NCBI GenBank assembly: GCA_013695775.1
Contig: JACCZV010000271.1
Span: 1-9,173, forward strand
Direction of reading: 5' to 3'
DNA: 9,173 nt
From: Chitinophagales bacterium
GTDB lineage: Bacteria > Bacteroidota > Bacteroidia > Chitinophagales > UBA10324
A program made the translations under genes and the position numbers. Positions 1 to 6,253 of this stretch are shown piece after piece (position 1 is the stretch's first letter; every line of letters starts with the position of its first letter). The notes below the pieces were generated by a model. The model had not been told where the DNA came from and made no database searches. It saw only the letters and a list, made by a program, of their open reading frames with translations.

Positions 1-193
1 ATATGAAGCAGACCACCGACATAAAAGGTGTCGAATCAAGCATCGCATAAATCAGCCTCAAGTGATAAGAAAGCAATTGTTGTCCCTGAACAACTCCAAA
101 CATTATAATAAATATGAATAGAAAAAGACCTGCATGGCGCTGGTAGAACGGTATGCTAATCACCCGACTGCTGATCTTTGTCGCTCTTGTCAT
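1..193 (-). CDS. N-terminal part of a membrane protein, probable ABC transporter permease (runs off left edge)
   Basis: An open frame on the minus strand starts at ATG 193-191 and stays open to the window edge, giving 64 codons. The translation begins MTRATKISSRVISIPFYQ, a short basic cytosolic-looking segment, followed by a strongly hydrophobic stretch (about residues 22-36, AGLFLFIFIIMFGVV) typical of a first membrane helix, and then another amphipathic/hydrophobic segment ending in FMSVVCFI. It lies directly downstream of an ABC ATPase gene on the same strand, so the likely role is the membrane subunit of that transporter, in the inner membrane; this is inferred from context and hydrophobicity, not from a family motif. 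Its start codon overlaps the stop of an 8-codon minicistron (ATGA at 193-190). The substrate cannot be guessed from the fragment. Confidence 0.65.
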   Translation of the reverse strand, partial: MTRATKISSRVISIPFYQRHAGLFLFIFIIMFGVVQGQQLLSYHLRLIYAMLDSTPFMSVVCFI

Positions 194-226
194 CGGTATA
201 AGATCGCTCTTGTCATCGGTATAAGA
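181..226. repeat. Perfect 23-bp tandem duplication at the ATPase/permease junction
   Basis: Positions 181-203 and 204-226 are identical (each begins TCGCTCTTGTCATCGG and ends TATAAGA on the plus strand), two copies head to tail with no mismatch. Each copy carries the minus-strand signal TACCGATGA, that is, the end of the ATPase frame, its TGA stop and an overlapping ATG. With one copy removed, the ATPase stop and the permease start would overlap by ATGA, so the single-copy state is presumably ancestral. Confidence 0.9.
190..216 (-). other. 8-codon minicistron created by a tandem duplication
   Basis: ATG at 216-214 opens a frame reading MTRAILYR and stopping at TGA 192-190. Its ATG overlaps the ATPase stop codon (TGA 215-213) as ATGA, and its own TGA overlaps the permease ATG (193-191) in the same way. 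It consists entirely of sequence from the two 23-bp repeat copies. It is probably not a functional peptide, but it could relay terminating ribosomes from the ATPase gene to the permease gene. The frame is read directly; translation is inferred. Confidence 0.4.
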
Positions 227-851
227 ATTGCACCCTTTTATCCTGCATAAGCAACTGATGTGCATCCGGAAAAGCTGAGGCATCAAATAATTGATGGGAT
301 GTAAGCACAAATGTGGTGCCTCTAAGGTTATGATAATCTAAAATTAATTGGGTAACAATCGGAACCGTTCTGTCATCAATCGTAACCAGGGGCTCATCCA
401 GCAAAATCAGTTTTGCATTTCCGATAAACCCGAGAATCAAAGAAAGTTTTTTCAACATGCCGCTGGAGTATGTACCAAGAGGATTATTAATAAAAGAGCT
501 TACTCCAAAAGAGGAAATAAGCTCGTCGACCTGCAGCTGAGAAGCGTTCTTCGTTTTTCGAAATAATTGAATCAGGTCGCTGCCAGTTAAGAATGGTGGT
601 AACAGGGGCTCAGCCTCCGCATAATTTACCAGGTGTAAATACGCCACACGGTTTTTTCGAATGCTGATGTTTTTGTCAATCAGCACATCTCCCTGGAAAG
701 GAAGCAACCCGGCAAGAAGCTTCATAAGGGTGGTTTTACCTGAGCCATTCATTCCTTTAAGCCAATAGATGTGGTGGTGTAAATGCATTTCCGGTATATC
801 AATAACGGGCTGACTTCCATATGATTTCTTAATGCCGAACAATTGTATCAT
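213..851 (-). CDS. ABC transporter ATP-binding protein
   Basis: This 212-aa ATPase subunit would power a transporter at the inner-membrane inner face. Visible motifs are a Walker A GMNGSGKTT (residues 33-41), an ABC signature in the form YSSGM (128-132, a variant common in ABC-2/CcmA-like ATPases in place of LSGGQ), Walker B LILLDEP with catalytic Glu153, a D-loop TIDD (157-160) and the switch histidine H186 in LTSHQ. The length fits a compact single nucleotide-binding domain. The Q-loop region (about 74-90, NYAEAEPLLPPFLTG) has no glutamine where one is expected. The start is ATG 851-849, with no in-frame upstream extension needed for the domain. The next gene downstream on the same strand begins a membrane protein, so the two likely form one transporter. 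The substrate is unknown; export or membrane-trafficking types are more likely than solute import because no binding-protein gene is seen. Confidence 0.9.
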   Translation of the reverse strand: MIQLFGIKKSYGSQPVIDIPEMHLHHHIYWLKGMNGSGKTTLMKLLAGLLPFQGDVLIDKNISIRKNRVAYLHLVNYAEAEPLLPPFLTGSDLIQLFRKTKNASQLQVDELISSFGVSSFINNPLGTYSSGMLKKLSLILGFIGNAKLILLDEPLVTIDDRTVPIVTQLILDYHNLRGTTFVLTSHQLFDASAFPDAHQLLMQDKRVQFLYR

Positions 852-864
852 AGATTCAGTAGAT

Positions 865-898
865 AGAAATTACATATCTCCTGATGTTACAGTAACAA
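865..898 (-). promoter_or_regulatory. Weak candidate promoter for the ATPase-permease genes
   Basis: Read on the minus strand, TTG (898-896) is followed after 23 bases by TAATTTCT (872-865), matching six of the eight positions of the Bacteroidota -7 pattern TAnnTTTG. It lies 14 bases ahead of the ATPase ATG. The match is weak, and the ATPase gene could instead be read through from the OsmC gene 139 bp upstream. Confidence 0.2.
885..897. promoter_or_regulatory. 13-bp perfect palindrome, possible operator
   Basis: TGTTACAGTAACA is a perfect inverted repeat (6-bp arms, one central base) in the 139-bp gap upstream of the ATPase gene. It overlaps the -33 side of the candidate minus-strand promoter, where a repressor site would be expected. 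Palindromes of this size do occur by chance, so the regulatory role is speculative. Confidence 0.25.
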
Positions 899-990
899 TC
901 CATCTTAATTCTATAGATTGAAGTTTCAGAAGGTTACTTCACTGACTGATAAGTTCCATCATCTGCAATAATAATTTCTGATAGGGAGTT

Positions 991-1392
991 TTAATATAAA
1001 AATCTCAGGTCTTTTTTAATATCAGGATGTATGCTCAGCATCACCGGACATGTCCACGCTGAACGTTCAATTACCTGTTTTTCTTTGTCTGAATAATTGT
1101 TTGCAGGTAACTGAAAATTTAATTGTATTTCTGAGATGCGACGAGGGTTAGAAGCCATTACCTTTGTTACCTCTACTTTTGTTCCTTCAATTTGAAAACC
1201 ATGTGTGCGTGCTGCAATACCTATGATCGTAAGGGCACAAGCTCCGGAGGCAGCCGCAACAAGGTCAGTAGGTGAGAAGGCTTCACCTTTGCCTTGATTG
1301 TCAAGTGGGGCATCGGTAACAATCCTGTCCCCCGAAAGTGTATGGGTGAGCTCATTTCTCAACTCACCCCGATAAATAATTTCTGCTGTCAT
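991..1392 (-). CDS. OsmC-family protein (YhfA-like), putative peroxide-reducing
   Basis: This is a 133-aa cytosolic protein of the OsmC/Ohr fold. Members reduce organic hydroperoxides through two active-site cysteines. Both are present: C52 in the helix segment SGACALTIIG and C115 in TCPVMLSIHPD. The segment GKGEAFSPTDLVAAA (about 34-48) matches the conserved OsmC loop carrying an active-site Glu (E37 here). The N-terminal strand YRGELRNELTHTLSG and the sequence TDAPLDNQGKGEAFSP resemble the YhfA-like branch more than Ohr, so the physiological substrate is less certain than for Ohr. Length is normal for the family. It is divergent from the exported-protein/lipA unit and upstream of the ATPase gene on the same strand, with a -7-like box 13 bases before its ATG. 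Assignment to the superfamily is secure; peroxidase activity is inferred. Confidence 0.92.
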   Translation of the reverse strand: MTAEIIYRGELRNELTHTLSGDRIVTDAPLDNQGKGEAFSPTDLVAAASGACALTIIGIAARTHGFQIEGTKVEVTKVMASNPRRISEIQLNFQLPANNYSDKEKQVIERSAWTCPVMLSIHPDIKKDLRFLY

Positions 1393-1405
1393 AATTTATT
1401 TTATT

Positions 1406-1413
1406 CAAAGGTA
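1406..1413 (-). promoter_or_regulatory. Bacteroidota -7 box for the OsmC gene
   Basis: On the minus strand TACCTTTG matches TAnnTTTG exactly and ends 13 bases before the OsmC ATG. Transcription would begin very close to the gene, leaving a leader of fewer than about 10 bases. I see no clear TTTG at the -33 position. Confidence 0.4.
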
Positions 1414-1439
1414 ATTTTTACAACTTCGCGATTAATAGT

Positions 1440-1459
1440 CTGAGAGCATATTTTCTCAG
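1440..1459. repeat. Inverted repeat in the divergent OsmC / exported-protein promoter region
   Basis: CTGAGA (1440-1445) and TCTCAG (1454-1459) are perfect 6-bp arms separated by 8 bases. The element sits midway in the 121-bp divergent intergenic region, where an operator for either gene could lie, but short inverted repeats are common and no function is shown. Confidence 0.25.
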
Positions 1460-1513
1460 GGGAGATAACAAGACTTATGCTTCCTCCAAGGTAAAATGTA
1501 TTAATATTGAGGT

Positions 1514-2281
1514 GTGAAACATCTTGTTGCCCTTGCAATATTCTTTATCATATCAATCACTGCTTTTTCACAGCAGGCCACTGAATTAAAAGGGATTATC
1601 TACAGCACTGAATTGAGCGGTGGAATAAGTGTTCATACCTCTGGTTGGGGTGTTTTTATGGATCTTGGAAAGCGTGAAGAGCTGAAGAAGAAAACGGTTT
1701 ATCAGTTTGAATTCACGCAAATTCATAGCTCAAAAGAGGTAAAGCAAACGATAGATTTCGGATTTTCTTTTTTCGGAATAAACTCTCCAAAACCATTCAT
1801 CTATGGCAAGCAGAACAATTTCTATCTACTTAATGCCGCTGTGGGCCGTCAGCTAATGTTATCTGAACGTGCTGAGCGAAGTGGGGTAGAGGTAGGAGTG
1901 AAATTACTCGGAGGATTATCTCTTGGATTGCTGAAACCCTATTATCTCGACCTATTGTATCCTGTAGACAATACTCAACAATACCGCATACTTTCAGAAA
2001 AATATTCTGAGGAGAATGCCGCTACATTTTTGGATTGGTTTTCGATCTATGGCGGATCGGGTTTTGTGTATGGCCTTGATGAAATAAAGTTTATTCCGGG
2101 TATTCATCTTAAGGCAGGCCTTAATTTTGACTGGGCTACTTATGACGATTTCCTGAAAGCCTTAGAGGTAGGAGTGATCTTCGATGCCTATTACAAGAAG
2201 GTACCTATCATGATAATAGATAAAAACCAGCAATTTTTCCCTAACCTATACGTGAGTTTGCAATTTGGCAAAAAGTGGTGA
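1514..2281 (+). CDS. Exported beta-rich protein, probable small outer-membrane barrel, upstream of lipA
   Basis: The 255-aa product begins with a Sec signal peptide (MKHLVALAIFFIISITAFS, predicted cleavage before QQ at about residue 20). The mature part is rich in alternating hydrophobic/polar strands, for example GISVHTSGWGVFMDL, YQFEFTQI, GVEVGVKLLGGLSLGLL and HLKAGLNFDWATY, and it ends in a strand-like FFPNLYVSLQFGKKW, as expected of an outer-membrane beta-barrel. A loop motif FIYGKQNNFYLLNAAVGRQ (95-113) looks conserved in type, but I cannot name a family. The start is GTG at 1514, since an in-frame TGA lies two codons upstream and the signal peptide follows immediately; GAGG at 1509-1512 is too close to be a normal ribosome site. 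lipA starts one base after its stop, implying co-transcription. Function is unknown. Confidence 0.85.
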   Translation: MKHLVALAIFFIISITAFSQQATELKGIIYSTELSGGISVHTSGWGVFMDLGKREELKKKTVYQFEFTQIHSSKEVKQTIDFGFSFFGINSPKPFIYGKQNNFYLLNAAVGRQLMLSERAERSGVEVGVKLLGGLSLGLLKPYYLDLLYPVDNTQQYRILSEKYSEENAATFLDWFSIYGGSGFVYGLDEIKFIPGIHLKAGLNFDWATYDDFLKALEVGVIFDAYYKKVPIMIIDKNQQFFPNLYVSLQFGKKW

Positions 2282-2282
2282 A

Positions 2283-3158
2283 ATGGAATTAACTGCTCCT
2301 CCTTTAGAACGTCCGCTACGTCTTAAAAAACCAGATTGGCTGCGCGTCAAGCTCCCAACGGGGGAAAGTTATCGTCACGTACGGGGTCTTGTAGATCATT
2401 ACAAACTGCATACGATTTGTGAGAGCGGCAATTGCCCAAATATGGGCGAATGCTGGGGAGCAGGTACCGCTACGTTCATGATATTAGGAAATATCTGCAC
2501 CCGTTCCTGCGGATTTTGTGCTGTTCATACCGGCATGCCCACAGAGCTTGACCTGGATGAGCCTTATCGTGTCGCCGAGGCAATAAAACTGATGGGAGTA
2601 AAGCATGCCGTAATTACCTCAGTGAACAGAGATGAGTTGAAAGATGGTGGTGCTGCAATATGGGCTTTAACGGTTAATGCAGTGCGTACCTTAAATCCTG
2701 CCACCACATTGGAAACTTTGATTCCAGATTTCAAAGGAAATATGGATAGCGTGGATGCAATTATTGCCGTGGCTCCGGAAGTTGTTTCACACAATATGGA
2801 AACGATTCCTCGCTTATATCGGAGAGTACGTCCCCAGGCAAAGTATGAACGCAGCCTTTCAGTTATAAAAAGATTGAAGCATGGAGGTATTCGGACAAAA
2901 TCAGGAATAATGGCAGGTTTAGGAGAAACACAGGAAGAAGTTTTTAAGGTGATGGATGATTTACGTGAAGCCGGTTGTGATGTGTTAACCATTGGTCAAT
3001 ATCTTCAGCCAACGCGAAATCATTTAGAGGTGATTGAATGGATACATCCTGATATATTTAAAAATTATGAGTTAAATGGCCTCTCCAGGGGATTCAAATA
3101 TGTAGAAAGCGGGCCCTTGGTTCGTTCCTCATACCATGCGGAGAAACATGTAAAGTAA
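2283..3158 (+). CDS. lipA: Lipoyl synthase (radical SAM)
   Basis: LipA inserts two sulfurs at C6 and C8 of an octanoyl group on carrier-protein or E2/GcvH lysines, making the lipoyl cofactor of 2-oxoacid dehydrogenases and the glycine cleavage system. All family hallmarks are present: the auxiliary cluster C-x4-C-x5-C (C46, C51, C57 in CESGNCPNMGEC), the radical-SAM CxxxCxxC (C72, C76, C79 in CTRSCGFC) and the C-terminal RSSY motif (281-284), whose serine ligates the auxiliary cluster. The 291-aa length is typical. I chose ATG 2283, one base after the upstream stop (TGA 2279-2281); a TTG at 2265 is in frame but would add six unconserved residues inside the upstream gene. The near-contact with the upstream gene suggests translational coupling. 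No lipB is visible in the window. Confidence 0.98.
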   Translation: MELTAPPLERPLRLKKPDWLRVKLPTGESYRHVRGLVDHYKLHTICESGNCPNMGECWGAGTATFMILGNICTRSCGFCAVHTGMPTELDLDEPYRVAEAIKLMGVKHAVITSVNRDELKDGGAAIWALTVNAVRTLNPATTLETLIPDFKGNMDSVDAIIAVAPEVVSHNMETIPRLYRRVRPQAKYERSLSVIKRLKHGGIRTKSGIMAGLGETQEEVFKVMDDLREAGCDVLTIGQYLQPTRNHLEVIEWIHPDIFKNYELNGLSRGFKYVESGPLVRSSYHAEKHVK

Positions 3159-3249
3159 CCGTTCATCATCCCTTTGGAAACTAATTTTAGTCTCTGAACT
3201 ATTTCCGCCTGGAACCTTTTACAATTGCGTGACGATTTATATCTTACAT

Positions 3250-3282
3250 TTTGTTTTCATTTAAACTTTCTTTTTATTTTAG
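3250..3282 (+). promoter_or_regulatory. Candidate promoter for the secreted metalloprotease
   Basis: TTTG (3250-3253) and TATTTTAG (3275-3282, one mismatch to TAnnTTTG) are 21 bases apart, the usual Bacteroidota spacing. It would give a leader of roughly 120 bases. The surrounding 251-bp gap (3159-3409) is very AT-rich, so chance matches are likely; apart from this I see nothing recognisable in the gap. Confidence 0.3.
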
Positions 3283-3409
3283 CGGTATAAATATTGTTGC
3301 ACCCATTTACTAGTATGATTACCTTAATCCCTTAACATTCTTCACCTAGATTATCCTTTTACATAATTTTTCATTTAGCTTAATCTGTTAAGTACTCAAC
3401 ATCTACGAC

Positions 3410-5515
3410 ATGAAAAAAAACCTGACATTCTTTTTAACATTTGTTCTCTCCGTATTTGGTATAATGGCTTCCCTCAATGCTCAGGAACTTAAATATTGCG
3501 GCACTACCGAGATGCAGAAAAAATTATTGGAACAGTTTCCTGAGTTGCTTTTGCAGCAGCAAGCATCAGATCAAATCCTGCAGGAAAACCTTGCCGAATA
3601 TGATGGTACAAGAGACGACCAGATATACATTATTCCCATCGTTTTTCACATCATACATAATTATGGAGTAGAGGCCATCAGTGAGGACCAGGTGAAGGAT
3701 GCAGTTAGGATTTTGAACGAAGATTTCAGAAAGCTTAACCCAGACACAGTTGATATTGTAGAGGAATTCAAAGACATTGCGGCGGATTCTAAAATTGAGT
3801 TCAGGCTTGCACAAAAAACTCCCGGGGGCGGATGTACAAATGGGATAGACTACATTGTATCTCATGAAACTACTCAAGGCGACAATGGCTCGAAACTTTC
3901 CCAGTGGCCTAGAAACATGTATCTCAATGTTTGGGTAGTAAATAGTATAACTTCCTTTGACGGTATAGATATAGCGGGTTATACAGTTCCACCATCTGCC
4001 GCAGAGGGTTTTTTCGCGACTTTAGATGGGATTGTAATATTGTCAAATTATCTTGGCAGCATTGGAACTGGGTCTGTAGGAACCAGCCATGTGTTGACTC
4101 ATGAGATTGGCCATTACCTTAATCTTCCACACCCCTGGGGTTCTACCAATTTTCCTGGAGTGGCCTGTGGAGACGACGGAATATACGATACACCTGAAAC
4201 ACAAGGCTGGACAGTATGTGACCTGGATGGATCTATTTGTAATCCAGGCATAATAGAGAATGTTCAGAATTATATGGAATATGCTTACTGCGATAAAATG
4301 TTTACCGAAGGACAGGCCACTGTAATGAGGGGTTTATTGAACACAGCTGTTGCCGACCGCAATAATTTATGGACAACTTCGAACCTTGAAGCAACTGGAA
4401 CAAATGATGGTTACGTTTCCGCCTGTGCCCCTCGTGCAGACTTCAACCCCAACCATTACTTCATCTGTGAGGATGCAGATGTGTTGTTTACTGATTTTTC
4501 CTGGAATGGTGACCCAACAAGTTGGAATTGGGAATTTTCAGGAGGAACACCCGTTTCTTCCACAGAACAGAATCCGACGGTGATCTTTAATGAACCAGGA
4601 AAATATACCATAACCCTTACTTCATCTAACGCAATCGGGTCAAGCACCATCTCCAAAGATATTTATGTAAGCTCGCTTTCAGCTCAATATGTACAATATT
4701 ATTATGAGGGATTTGATAATGCAACTCAATTTGCAAATGATTGGATCACGGTTAATGTAGACAACAATGACTCATATTGGAAATTAGCATCCAATGCGGG
4801 ATTCAGTGGAACCAATTCTTTGGTTCTTACGAATTTCAACGGGGATAAAGGAGACATAGATTATGCCGTCACACCTGCTCTCGACCTTTCGGGTATGCCT
4901 GTTACATACGCTTCATTTCGATACGCTGCTGCTTCATCCACATCAGACATTACTCTCTTAGATGATGTTCTGAGTGTTTATGCTTCTACTAATTGTGGTG
5001 AAACATGGACGCTGCACCTTACTATCAGTGGGGTAAGCCTTATCAACAACGGCGCTTGGGGCGATTACTTTACACCGGGTTCTGTTTCAAATAATTGGTC
5101 GTTAGGTATGTTACAACTGCCATCATCTCTTGCAACGTCGAACGTTCGGTTCAAATTTCAATACACAGGCGGTTCTGAAGGAAATAACATTTATATTGAT
5201 GACGTGACCGTTTCCGAACATCCAGTTGGAATTGAGGGGTTGGTAAATGATGCTAGTAACTTAAGCATCTTTCCAAATCCAAACAATGGAGATTTCACAC
5301 TTACTTACAATCTTCCTTCAGAAAGGAATGTGAATATATCAATTGTAGATTTTACTGGCAGAGAAGTTTTCGCACTCCTGAATCAATTACAGTCGGCAGG
5401 TAATCACCAGCAACAAATTCATTCTGATGATATAAGCTCGTTAGGCAGCGGCATATATATGGTAAAGATTCAAGCTGGTGTCGATAGTTATATTAACAAG
5501 CTGGTAATCGAATAA
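3410..5515 (+). CDS. Secreted M43-type zinc metalloprotease with PKD-like domain and T9SS sorting domain
   Basis: This 701-aa protein is a secreted or surface-anchored peptidase. In order: a signal peptide (1-24, ending LNA before QELKYC), a likely propeptide (about 25-70), and a metzincin catalytic domain (about 72-325) with zinc motif HEIGHYLNLPH (231-241; ligands H231, H235, H241, catalytic E232) and a Met-turn in QNYMEYAYC (M289). The catalytic domain is cysteine-rich, as in pappalysin-like M43 enzymes (cytophagalysin type). A PKD-like domain (about 341-421, with WNWEFSGG and GKYTITLTSSN) follows, then a jelly-roll-like region (about 428-602, opening YYEGFD, closing NIYIDDVTV), and a type-A T9SS C-terminal domain (about 617-701, opening LSIFPNPNNGDFTL, ending INKLVIE). 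The tail means export through the outer membrane by T9SS with later removal of the tail. It stands alone between a 251-bp gap and a terminator. Natural substrates are unknown. Confidence 0.93.
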   Translation: MKKNLTFFLTFVLSVFGIMASLNAQELKYCGTTEMQKKLLEQFPELLLQQQASDQILQENLAEYDGTRDDQIYIIPIVFHIIHNYGVEAISEDQVKDAVRILNEDFRKLNPDTVDIVEEFKDIAADSKIEFRLAQKTPGGGCTNGIDYIVSHETTQGDNGSKLSQWPRNMYLNVWVVNSITSFDGIDIAGYTVPPSAAEGFFATLDGIVILSNYLGSIGTGSVGTSHVLTHEIGHYLNLPHPWGSTNFPGVACGDDGIYDTPETQGWTVCDLDGSICNPGIIENVQNYMEYAYCDKMFTEGQATVMRGLLNTAVADRNNLWTTSNLEATGTNDGYVSACAPRADFNPNHYFICEDADVLFTDFSWNGDPTSWNWEFSGGTPVSSTEQNPTVIFNEPGKYTITLTSSNAIGSSTISKDIYVSSLSAQYVQYYYEGFDNATQFANDWITVNVDNNDSYWKLASNAGFSGTNSLVLTNFNGDKGDIDYAVTPALDLSGMPVTYASFRYAAASSTSDITLLDDVLSVYASTNCGETWTLHLTISGVSLINNGAWGDYFTPGSVSNNWSLGMLQLPSSLATSNVRFKFQYTGGSEGNNIYIDDVTVSEHPVGIEGLVNDASNLSIFPNPNNGDFTLTYNLPSERNVNISIVDFTGREVFALLNQLQSAGNHQQQIHSDDISSLGSGIYMVKIQAGVDSYINKLVIE

Positions 5516-5542
5516 TCTTGGGATGAGACACGCTCAATCTCT

Positions 5543-5582
5543 AATAGCCCTGATATAAATTCTTGTCAGGGCTATTTGTTTT
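5543..5582 (+). terminator. Intrinsic terminator of the metalloprotease gene
   Basis: A perfect 11-bp stem, AATAGCCCTGA (5543-5553) with TCAGGGCTATT (5566-5576), encloses a 12-base loop and is followed by TGTTTT. It lies 28 bases after the protease stop. The opposite strand lacks a T run after the stem, so it should work mainly in the plus direction, although it sits between two convergent genes. Confidence 0.85.
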
Positions 5583-5610
5583 ATAAAGTATGGAGATATC
5601 TTATTTGGAA

Positions 5611-6123
5611 TTAGCTTAAAAATACAGCCTCGTAAATTCCAGTCCCTATTTGTACTGTTATATGTTCCTGCAAACTGGTAGAAAGAGATAAGCCTACGTA
5701 ATCAGCACATACCGGATAAATCTTATGTTTCCTATCTACTAAAACTGCAACCTGGATTTTTTTTGGCGCGAAGTCCAAAAAAGGTTTCATTGCGTAAAGC
5801 AGCGTTTTTCCGGTGTTGGCTACATCGTCACATACAATCACTACCTTATTATTTACCGATGACGAATCTATACCCATCAATATGCCGGAATTAGAAGGCT
5901 GATGTTTTTGCAGTTGAATATCTGTTAGGATCACCGATAAATGACCAGCTTTTAATAAGCAAGCCTCTAATTTTTGTGCAAAGATGAAACCCTTATGCCT
6001 GATGCCAGCGAGAACAATTTCCTGCTCGTCATCATTGTTTTCAAGTATCTCATAGCTTATACGTTCTATTTTCTTGCTGATGTCATCCGCAGTAAGTATT
6101 AATGATCTTCTGATCTCGTCCAT
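5611..6123 (-). CDS. PyrR-like phosphoribosyltransferase
   Basis: This 170-aa type I phosphoribosyltransferase has the PRPP-binding signature VVIVCDDVANTGKT (94-107, acidic pair D99-D100) and a PyrR-like segment VLVDRKHKIYPVCADYVG (127-144), which resembles the DRGHRELP region of PyrR. GIRHKG (40-45) lies where the pyrophosphate loop occurs. PyrR proteins of Bacillus type have uracil phosphoribosyltransferase activity and regulate pyr operons by RNA binding; the length fits that family. Here the gene stands alone, with no pyrimidine gene or attenuator visible, so nucleobase salvage is as likely as regulation. The start is ATG 6123-6121. An exact -7 box lies immediately upstream. It is convergent with the protease gene and divergent from the iron-sulfur protein gene. 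The family is clear; which base it uses is not. Confidence 0.88.
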   Translation of the reverse strand: MDEIRRSLILTADDISKKIERISYEILENNDDEQEIVLAGIRHKGFIFAQKLEACLLKAGHLSVILTDIQLQKHQPSNSGILMGIDSSSVNNKVVIVCDDVANTGKTLLYAMKPFLDFAPKKIQVAVLVDRKHKIYPVCADYVGLSLSTSLQEHITVQIGTGIYEAVFLS

Positions 6124-6127
6124 TGGT

Positions 6128-6135
6128 CAAAGTTA
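6128..6135 (-). promoter_or_regulatory. Bacteroidota -7 box abutting the phosphoribosyltransferase start
   Basis: On the minus strand TAACTTTG matches TAnnTTTG exactly and ends only four bases before the ATG. If used, transcription would start at or next to the start codon, giving a leaderless mRNA. No clear -33 TTTG is seen. Confidence 0.4.
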
Positions 6136-6143
6136 TCCTATGC

Positions 6144-6163
6144 AGTAATTATTAGTAATTATT
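6144..6163. repeat. 10-bp tandem direct repeat in a divergent promoter region
   Basis: AGTAATTATT occurs twice head to tail (6144-6153, 6154-6163), and AGTAATTA recurs at 6243-6250 just before the iron-sulfur protein start. The 10-base period would put both copies on one face of the helix, as in direct-repeat regulator sites. The region is AT-rich, so coincidence is possible. Confidence 0.4.
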
Positions 6164-6186
6164 TTAGAGGTTAGAAGTAAAACCAA

Positions 6187-6220
6187 TTGTACTTTTCCAA
6201 CCCGTTTAGGAATACTTTTG
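6187..6220 (+). promoter_or_regulatory. Promoter of the iron-sulfur oxidoreductase gene
   Basis: TTG (6187-6189) and an exact -7 box TACTTTTG (6213-6220) are separated by 23 bases, within the range described for Bacteroidota promoters. Transcription would start near 6227, leaving a leader of roughly 27 bases before ATG 6254. Confidence 0.5.
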
Positions 6221-6253
6221 AATAAAGTACCTGCTTAAAAATAGTAATTAACG

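Noticed and set aside
348..566. 72-codon plus-strand frame opposite the ABC ATPase
   Set aside because: Covers the antisense of the ATPase signature and Walker B region; composition looks like reverse-complement translation, not protein.
1502..1509. TAATATTG as a promoter for the exported-protein gene
   Set aside because: One mismatch to TAnnTTTG, no -33 partner at the right spacing, and it would place the transcription start at or inside the GTG start.
2265..2282. Earlier TTG start for lipA
   Set aside because: It lies within the upstream coding region, adds six non-conserved residues, and ATG 2283 is better placed one base after the upstream stop.
2564..2992. 142-codon open frame on the minus strand inside lipA
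   Set aside because: Antisense shadow of a fully recognisable lipoyl synthase; the product has no coherent domain.
3180..3191. ACTAA-TT-TTAGT inverted repeat after lipA as a terminator
   Set aside because: Only 5-bp AT-rich arms with a two-base centre and no T run after it; too weak to call.
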